A stretch of 64,000 nt of DNA from Micromonospora rhizosphaerae (GTDB lineage: Bacteria; Actinomycetota; Actinomycetes; Mycobacteriales; Micromonosporaceae), in contig NZ_FMHV01000002.1 of the NCBI RefSeq assembly GCF_900091465.1, positions 2,542,001-2,606,000 on the forward strand, given 5' to 3'. The notes under the pieces are model-generated. The model saw only the letters and a list, made by a program, of their open reading frames with translations. It was not told the DNA's origin and made no database searches. The position numbers were made by a program, and so were the translations under genes. Every line of letters starts with the position of its first letter. Positions within the stretch are counted from its first letter, which is position 1. This document shows positions 58,967 to 64,000 of the stretch, piece by piece.

Positions 58967-59523
58967 TCCGTCACCCCCCGCTCCTGGAGAGCCGTGCGCA
59001 GCGCGCGCAGCGCGTAGTAGACCCGCGACTTGGCGGTGCCGAGCGGAAGGCCCAGCTCCGCGGCCGCCTCCGGCACCGTCCGCCCCCGGAAGTACGTCGC
59101 CACCAGGATCTCCCGGTGCGACTGGCTCAGCGTACGCAGCGCGTCCGCCACCGTCATCGTCCGCAGGACCCGGTCCGTGCTGTCCGCCTCGGCGAACGCG
59201 GTCAGGTCCCGGTCGTACGTCTCGGTCGGGCGGGCCTGTTCGCTGCGGTGCTCGTCGATGGCGATCCGCCGGGCGACGGTGACCAGCCAGGGTCGCAGCG
59301 ACCCCTGCCCCTGCGTGCCCAGCCGGTGCGCGTTGCGCCAGGCGCGCAGCAGCGTCTCCTGGACGATGTCCTCGGCGCGCTGCCGGTCGCCGCCGGTCAG
59401 TCGCATCACGAACATCAGCAGCGGGCCGGCGTGCTCGGCGTAGAGCAGCCGGATCAGCTGGTCGGAATGACTGACCTCAGTGGAGGCTGCCTGGTGGCGT
59501 CCGGGCACCGGTCGCGGCGTCAC
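58963..59523 (-). CDS. ECF-family RNA polymerase sigma factor
   Basis: 186 residues from the GTG at 59523. Region 2 (about 30-95) contains AEDIVQETLLRAWRNAHRL; region 4 (about 130-180) contains LRTLSQSHREILVATYFRGRT and the helix-turn-helix VPEAAAELGLPLGTAKSRVYYALRAL. An ATG at 59658 has a good CGGAGG box and would add 45 unusual residues; the GTG is preferred because the product then has normal ECF length. The stop overlaps the anti-sigma gene. SigK-like by pairing, but the exact group is not certain. Confidence 0.93.
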   Translation of the reverse strand: MTPRPVPGRHQAASTEVSHSDQLIRLLYAEHAGPLLMFVMRLTGGDRQRAEDIVQETLLRAWRNAHRLGTQGQGSLRPWLVTVARRIAIDEHRSEQARPTETYDRDLTAFAEADSTDRVLRTMTVADALRTLSQSHREILVATYFRGRTVPEAAAELGLPLGTAKSRVYYALRALRTALQERGVTE

Positions 59524-59740
59524 CGGGCCATTCTGGCGATCGCCGGGACACCCGTCGACCCCATGGCCCGACCCCGACGCGCGCGACGGCTGGGCCCGGG
59601 CGAACATCCACTCGGGCCTTGCCATGTCGCCCTGCCAGCCGGCCGCCACCGCATGCATGCAGACCTCCGGGTGTCCAATGACATCAGCCGGCCCCCACGG
59701 GCATGGCCGCCCGGTGATACGGAGTGACCCGCCGAGCGGA

Positions 59741-60598
59741 TCAACGGCGCACGGAGAAAATTCCGGGCGGGGGTGGGGTGGAGGCGGTGGCGTCCGCGTC
59801 GTGCACCACCGGGGCGCCGCCGGCGAACCGCTCCAGTTCGTCGCCGGCCAGCACCCGCCCGGGGAACCAGTCGCCGGCCGCCCGTCGGGTCAGCTCCGGC
59901 ACCGGCGGCTCGACCCGCCCCGCCACCAGCACCAGGTTTCCGTAGCGCCGGCCACGCAGCACCGCCGCGTCGCCGACCACGCAGGCCCGCGGCAGCACCG
60001 ACCGGACCGTGGCGACCTGGGCGCGGGCGTGCCGCAGCGGCGGCCCGTCGGCGATGTTGGCGAGGTACCAGCCGTCCGGGCGGAGCACCCGGGCCACCTC
60101 GGCGACGTACTCCACCGAGGTCAGGTGGGCCGGGGTGCGGGCGCCGGCGAAGACGTCCGCCACCACCACGTCGTAGCTGCCGTCCCGGCTGGCGGTCAGG
60201 GTCGCCCGGGCGTCGGCCACCCGGACCCGCAGCCGGGGGTCGGTGGGCCAGGGCAGGACCCGGCGGACCAGCTCGACCAGGGCGCCGTCCACCTCGGACA
60301 CCCGCTGGCTCGACCCCGGTCGGGTGGCGGTGACGTAGCGGGGCAGGGTCAGCGCGCCGCCGCCGAGGTGCAGCACGCGCAGCGGCGCACCGGCCGGGGC
60401 GATCAGGTCGATCGCGGCGGCGAGCCGCCGGACGTACTCGAACTCGAGGTGGGTCGGGTCGGCCAGGTCCACATGCGACTGCGGGGCGCCGCCGAGGAGC
60501 AGCGTCCACGAGCCGGCCCGGGCCGGGTCCGGCACCAGCTCGGCCTGCCCGGTGTCGACCTGCTCGATCACCCGGTCGGCGCGGCGTCGGCGGCCCAT
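59741..60598 (-). CDS. Spermidine-synthase-like methyltransferase-fold protein
   Basis: 285 residues. The nucleotide-binding motif VLHLGGGALTLPRY (about 74-87) and the following acidic strand RVSEVDGALVELVRRVLP match spermidine synthase, as does DVVVADVFAGARTP. It is soluble and lacks the membrane half found in fused forms. Whether it makes polyamine is uncertain; many actinobacterial homologues are of unknown activity. Its ATG shares one base with the stop of the NurA-like gene (TGATG). Confidence 0.85.
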   Translation of the reverse strand: MGRRRRADRVIEQVDTGQAELVPDPARAGSWTLLLGGAPQSHVDLADPTHLEFEYVRRLAAAIDLIAPAGAPLRVLHLGGGALTLPRYVTATRPGSSQRVSEVDGALVELVRRVLPWPTDPRLRVRVADARATLTASRDGSYDVVVADVFAGARTPAHLTSVEYVAEVARVLRPDGWYLANIADGPPLRHARAQVATVRSVLPRACVVGDAAVLRGRRYGNLVLVAGRVEPPVPELTRRAAGDWFPGRVLAGDELERFAGGAPVVHDADATASTPPPPGIFSVRR

Positions 60599-61560
60599 CA
60601 GCGCCGGATTCCCCGGGCGGCCGCGGTCAGCACCCGGTGCAGCAGGCGGGCGTCACCGAGCAGGCCGCGCAGCCGGCGTTCCAGCCCGGCGATGGGGACG
60701 AGGTTCTGCGGGGCGCGCGGGTCCTTGTACGGCGTGGAGGCGAACCGGGGGAGGGTGACCAGGGAGAGGTCGGCCAGCTTGATCGCCTCGGCCGGGGTCA
60801 GCTCGGCCGAGCACTCCACCCGCACGATGCCGGCCCAGGGCGCGCCACTTGCCACCGGCAGCCGGAGATACCAGGAGTAGCCGCCCCAGGCGGTGCCGAG
60901 CCGGAACACCGGCGAGCGCTGGCCCGGCACCAGCCCGGTCACCACCGCGGTCAGCCGGGCGTCCAGGTACTGACTGTGCTGGGTCTTGATGTAGCCCAGG
61001 GTGCGCGGCAGTTGCCGACGGCTGCGCAGCGGACCGTCCACCACCAGCAGGTCGCCGTCGACCCGCGCGGCGTTGGAGACCTCCACCTCCAGCGCGGTCA
61101 GCGGACCCTGCACCGCCGCCGGGAGCTTGCTCAGCTCGCCGGTGCCACCCACCCGGTGCACCGGGTAGCGAATCTGGCCGGCCACCACGTCCGCCACGGA
61201 CGGGCTGGCGGTGAAGAGACCCCGGCCGACCCGGGCGCCGGCCAGCTCCGCCGCGCCGCGCTCCAGGTCGCAGCGGACCACCCCGGCGGCGTACGAGGCG
61301 GCGAGGCCGGGGAAGGAGCCGCCGTCGTCCTCGGCCGTCCAGAGGCTGGCGTCGATCCGGCGTACCCCGTCGACCAGCAGCACCACGTCCGGGGCGAGCA
61401 CGTCCCGCCGGACGCCGATCGCCCGCCAGTCCACCGCCGGCAGCTCGACGTCCGCGTCGACCTGGGCGCTGCTCGGCGCCGCCGGCCCAGCCGCCGACGC
61501 CTCGAACGAGGCCCCGTACGCCGGATCCCACGCGTCGACGAAGAACCGCGGTCGCGTCAC
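60598..61560 (-). CDS. NurA-like nuclease
   Basis: 320 residues from a GTG. Motifs in order are LLVDGVRRIDASLW (D64), LLVVDGPLRSRR (D175), LGYIKTQHSQYL (K192), which resemble the metal-binding core of NurA nucleases (RNase H-like fold). NurA works with DNA-end resection machines. The gene starts 13 bases after the sbcC stop, which supports a DNA-end role. No HerA ATPase gene is in view. I infer the family from motif order only; annotation pipelines may call it hypothetical. Confidence 0.7.
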   Translation of the reverse strand: MTRPRFFVDAWDPAYGASFEASAAGPAAPSSAQVDADVELPAVDWRAIGVRRDVLAPDVVLLVDGVRRIDASLWTAEDDGGSFPGLAASYAAGVVRCDLERGAAELAGARVGRGLFTASPSVADVVAGQIRYPVHRVGGTGELSKLPAAVQGPLTALEVEVSNAARVDGDLLVVDGPLRSRRQLPRTLGYIKTQHSQYLDARLTAVVTGLVPGQRSPVFRLGTAWGGYSWYLRLPVASGAPWAGIVRVECSAELTPAEAIKLADLSLVTLPRFASTPYKDPRAPQNLVPIAGLERRLRGLLGDARLLHRVLTAAARGIRR

Positions 61561-61573
61561 GCCGCCCCCGTAT

Positions 61574-64000
61574 TCACAGGCCGGTCCGTTCTACCCGGGC
61601 CGTGCGGGCGTCCTTGCGGACCTCGAAGCGGACCGGGATCCGCTCGGCCAGCGCCGGCACGTGGGTGACCACGCCGACCATCCGGTCGCCACGGGCCGCG
61701 AGATTTTCCAGGGTGGCGGCGACGGTGTCCAGGGTGGCCGCGTCCAGCGTGCCGAAGCCCTCGTCCAGCACGATCGACTCCAGGCTCGCCGCGGTGGTCG
61801 ACATCCCAGCCAGCTGCTCGGAGAGGGCCAGCGCCAGCGCCAGCGAGGCCTGGAAGGTCTCCCCGCCGGAGAGGGTCCGCACCCCCCGGCGCAGCCCGGC
61901 GTCGTGGTGGTCGACGACGAAGAACTCCCCCTTGTCGTGCACCAGGTCGTACTGGCCGTTGGAGAGCTCGCGCAGGATCCGCGACGCGCCGTCGACCAGC
62001 AGGTCCAGCGCCTCGGCCAGCAGCCAGCGCTCGAAGTTGTTGGCCCGCAGGTGCCCGGCGAGGGCCCGGGCCACCCGGGCCTCCCGCTCGTGGCCGGCCC
62101 GCTGCTCGCGCAGCCCGGCGGCCTGTTCGCGCCGCTCGACCAGCCGGCGCAGCTCGGCCTCGGCGCGTTCCACCGCCACGGCAGCGGCCCGGACCGGGTC
62201 GTCCGGGACGTCCAGCCCGGCGTCGGTGAAGAGGCCTCCGATCCGCTCGTCGACCGCCCCGGCGGCCGTCCGGGCCTCGGTGACCGAGGCGGCCAGCCCG
62301 ACCCGCTCGGCGCGCCGCCGGTCGGCCTGCTCACCAGCCCACGCGGCCAGGGCGGCCCACGCGGCGGCCACGTCGTCGCGTTCCGCGGTCGGCGGGCCGA
62401 ACCGGGCCAGCCCGTCCCGGGTGGTGTCGAAGTCCCGCCACGCCGTGCGCAGCCGCTCCTCGGCGCCGTCGAGCGCCCCACGGGCCCGTCGGGCGGCGTC
62501 CCGGCCGGCGCGCACGGCGGCCGCCGCCTCCTCCAGCGCCCGCCGCAGCCGGGCATGCTCGTCGAGATCCCGGCGCAGCGCCGCCGGGGTGGCCGCACCG
62601 GAGAGCTGCTCGTCCAGCTCGGCCAGCCGGTCCCGGAACTGATCGTGCTGGGCGCGGGCCCGCAGCAGCACCCGCTCCAGGTCGCGGGCGGCGGCATCGC
62701 GCTCCTGCACCACCCGCTTCGCCGCCTCGGTGGCGGCGCGGGCCGCCTTCCCGGCGGCGGTGGCCCGGGCCACCGCCGACCCGGCGGGCACCGCCGGCAC
62801 CCGGGTCACCACCTGCTCGCACACCGGGCAGGGCGCGCCGTCGACCAGGTGCGCGCGGAGCGCGACGGCCTGGTCGGTGGCCTTCGCCGCCTCGTGCGCG
62901 CGGAACGCCGCCTCCAGCTCCGCGTCGGCGCGCTCGGCCGCCACGCGGGCCGCGGCCAGGGCCTGGGCCGCCGCGTCGTGCTCCGCCTGCGCCGCGGTCA
63001 CCGCTACCCGCACGGCCGCGGCCTCGCCGGTCAGCCGGTCCCGGTCCGCGTGCGCCTTCAGCAGCAGGCGCAGCGCGCTCTCGTCGCCGGCCCCGGCCAG
63101 CTCGCCGCGCAGCTTCTCCTCCCGCTCCTCGGCCAGCGCCACCGCGGTGGCCGCCTCGTCGGCGGCGGCCCGGGCGGCGGTGACGGCCTGGGCCAGCTCG
63201 GCGATGCGGCCCGGCGCCCGCACCCCGGCCAGCACGGCCAGCTCGGCGTCGAGGGCGGCCAGCGCCGCCGTCGCCTCCCGCGCCGTCGCTCGGGCCCGCT
63301 CCAGCTCCGGTACGGCCACCGCGACCGCCCCGGCCAGCTCGCGCATCCGGCCCACCCGCTCCTCGGCCGTGGCCAGCGCCGCGTCGTCGACGTCGGTGAG
63401 CCCGCCCAGCACCCGGTCGACGGCCTCCAGCTTCGCCTCGGCCTGGCCGGCACGCTCGGTGGCCCGCTTCTGCACCTCCTCGTAAACGCCGAGGCCGAGC
63501 AGGTTGACCAGGATCTGCTGCCGGGTGGCGGGCTTGGCGTGCAGGAAGTCGGCGAACTGCCCCTGCGGCAGCAGCACGCAGCTGGTGAACTGCTCGTACG
63601 GCAGCCCGACCGCCGCCAGCACCGCCTGCTCCATCTCGGCGGGGGTGCCGGCGACCACCTGGCCGAGATCCTCCGGGCTGAGCCCGGTGTCGAGCTTGGT
63701 CACGTCGAAGCCGGCGGGCATGAGCTGCAACCCGGCATTGGCGGTCTTGACGGTGCCGCGGCCGTCCCGGCGGACCACCCGGGTCGCCACGTACCGGTCG
63801 CCGGCGGACTCGAAGACCAGCCGGACGCGGGCCTCGCTGGCCGAGGGGGCGAGCGCGTTGGCCAGGCCGCGGGCACCACCCCAGCGGGGCACGGTGCCGT
63901 AGAGGGCGAAGCAGATCGCGTCGAGCACCGTCGACTTGCCGGAGCCGGTCGGGCCGACCAGGGCGAAGAAGTCCGCGTCGGTGAAGTCGACCGTGGTCTC
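61574..64000 (-). CDS. sbcC: SbcC exonuclease ATPase subunit (5' end beyond window)
   Basis: 808 residues are visible; the true start is beyond base 64000. The Walker A motif GPTGSGKST lies at 63929-63955, so only about 40 residues are probably missing. Long coiled coils flank the zinc hook CPVC (near 62820). The ABC signature LSGGETFQASLALALALSEQ, Walker B VLDEGFGTLD and the final helices occupy the left part. With SbcD it cleaves hairpins and processes DNA ends. The sbcD gene would lie just right of the window. It opens an operon with the NurA-like and spermidine-synthase-like genes. Confidence 0.95.
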   Translation of the reverse strand, partial: ETTVDFTDADFFALVGPTGSGKSTVLDAICFALYGTVPRWGGARGLANALAPSASEARVRLVFESAGDRYVATRVVRRDGRGTVKTANAGLQLMPAGFDVTKLDTGLSPEDLGQVVAGTPAEMEQAVLAAVGLPYEQFTSCVLLPQGQFADFLHAKPATRQQILVNLLGLGVYEEVQKRATERAGQAEAKLEAVDRVLGGLTDVDDAALATAEERVGRMRELAGAVAVAVPELERARATAREATAALAALDAELAVLAGVRAPGRIAELAQAVTAARAAADEAATAVALAEEREEKLRGELAGAGDESALRLLLKAHADRDRLTGEAAAVRVAVTAAQAEHDAAAQALAAARVAAERADAELEAAFRAHEAAKATDQAVALRAHLVDGAPCPVCEQVVTRVPAVPAGSAVARATAAGKAARAATEAAKRVVQERDAAARDLERVLLRARAQHDQFRDRLAELDEQLSGAATPAALRRDLDEHARLRRALEEAAAAVRAGRDAARRARGALDGAEERLRTAWRDFDTTRDGLARFGPPTAERDDVAAAWAALAAWAGEQADRRRAERVGLAASVTEARTAAGAVDERIGGLFTDAGLDVPDDPVRAAAVAVERAEAELRRLVERREQAAGLREQRAGHEREARVARALAGHLRANNFERWLLAEALDLLVDGASRILRELSNGQYDLVHDKGEFFVVDHHDAGLRRGVRTLSGGETFQASLALALALSEQLAGMSTTAASLESIVLDEGFGTLDAATLDTVAATLENLAARGDRMVGVVTHVPALAERIPVRFEVRKDARTARVERTGL

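Noticed and set aside
59524..59658. Extended N-terminus for the ECF sigma factor from an ATG at 59658
   Set aside because: The ribosome site is good, but the added 45 residues are unlike sigma factors; kept only as an alternative start.
1..64000. tRNA, rRNA, CRISPR array, prophage or plasmid origin
   Set aside because: No cloverleaf-like sequence, rRNA segment, repeat-spacer array, phage structural gene or replication gene was seen in reading either strand.

Overview
The window is very GC-rich throughout, with codon third positions almost all G or C, frequent GTG starts and many 1-4 base start/stop overlaps. Gene content points to a high-GC actinomycete, most likely Micromonospora or a close relative: a coproporphyrin-type haem operon with HemQ, a DUF3000 gene beside hemE, split NHEJ ligase parts, a RskA-like anti-sigma factor and Stealth-family wall-polymer enzymes. 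This is an inference from content; no rRNA or tRNA gene was seen.

Layout. 1-6.4 kb: two convergent paralogous polytopic membrane proteins and two tandem membrane-anchored PQQ-type beta-propellers. 6.4-9.6 kb: a C39-like peptidase divergent from an OmpR-type two-component system. 9.6-14 kb: a secreted propeller/malectin protein, a VOC protein and a proline-rich membrane protein. 14.2-17.7 kb: a fadA-fadB beta-oxidation operon bracketed by two inverted copies of a 49-bp repeat. 17.8-22.4 kb: RNase D, a membrane-anchored HtrA-like protease, a proline-rich coiled-coil membrane protein and DUF3000. 22.5-25.8 kb: hemE-hemY-hemQ. 25.8-31.1 kb: a secreted PGRP amidase, an ElaA-like acetyltransferase, a Cys-rich small protein, a CBM48-like protein, MsrB and a LigD-type polymerase. 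31.2-38.9 kb: a four-gene ABC export operon (two giant FtsX permeases, two ATPases, one of which ends in an AbrB-like domain). 38.9-42 kb: a small membrane protein, a GNAT and an IS110-family element. 42-47 kb: a secreted TAP-like hydrolase, an ATP-dependent DNA ligase, small proteins and an AlkA-like glycosylase.

47.5-57.2 kb is the most distinctive part: five tightly packed co-directional genes encoding three Stealth phosphotransferases alternating with a PIG-L deacetylase/propeller fusion and a GT4 glycosyltransferase with a long unrecognised C-terminus. They look like a dedicated pathway for a phosphodiester-linked wall or capsular glycopolymer. It is followed by a YxFxxD-repeat lipoprotein with an ECF sigma/anti-sigma pair, then an SbcC - NurA-like - spermidine-synthase-like operon that runs off the right edge.

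Several perfect or near-perfect hairpins separate convergent genes, and a few non-coding repeats (49-bp inverted pair, TTGATCAT hairpins, a triplicated TCGTGTGGTC box, a GGGG/CCCC element) are not explained by the genes.
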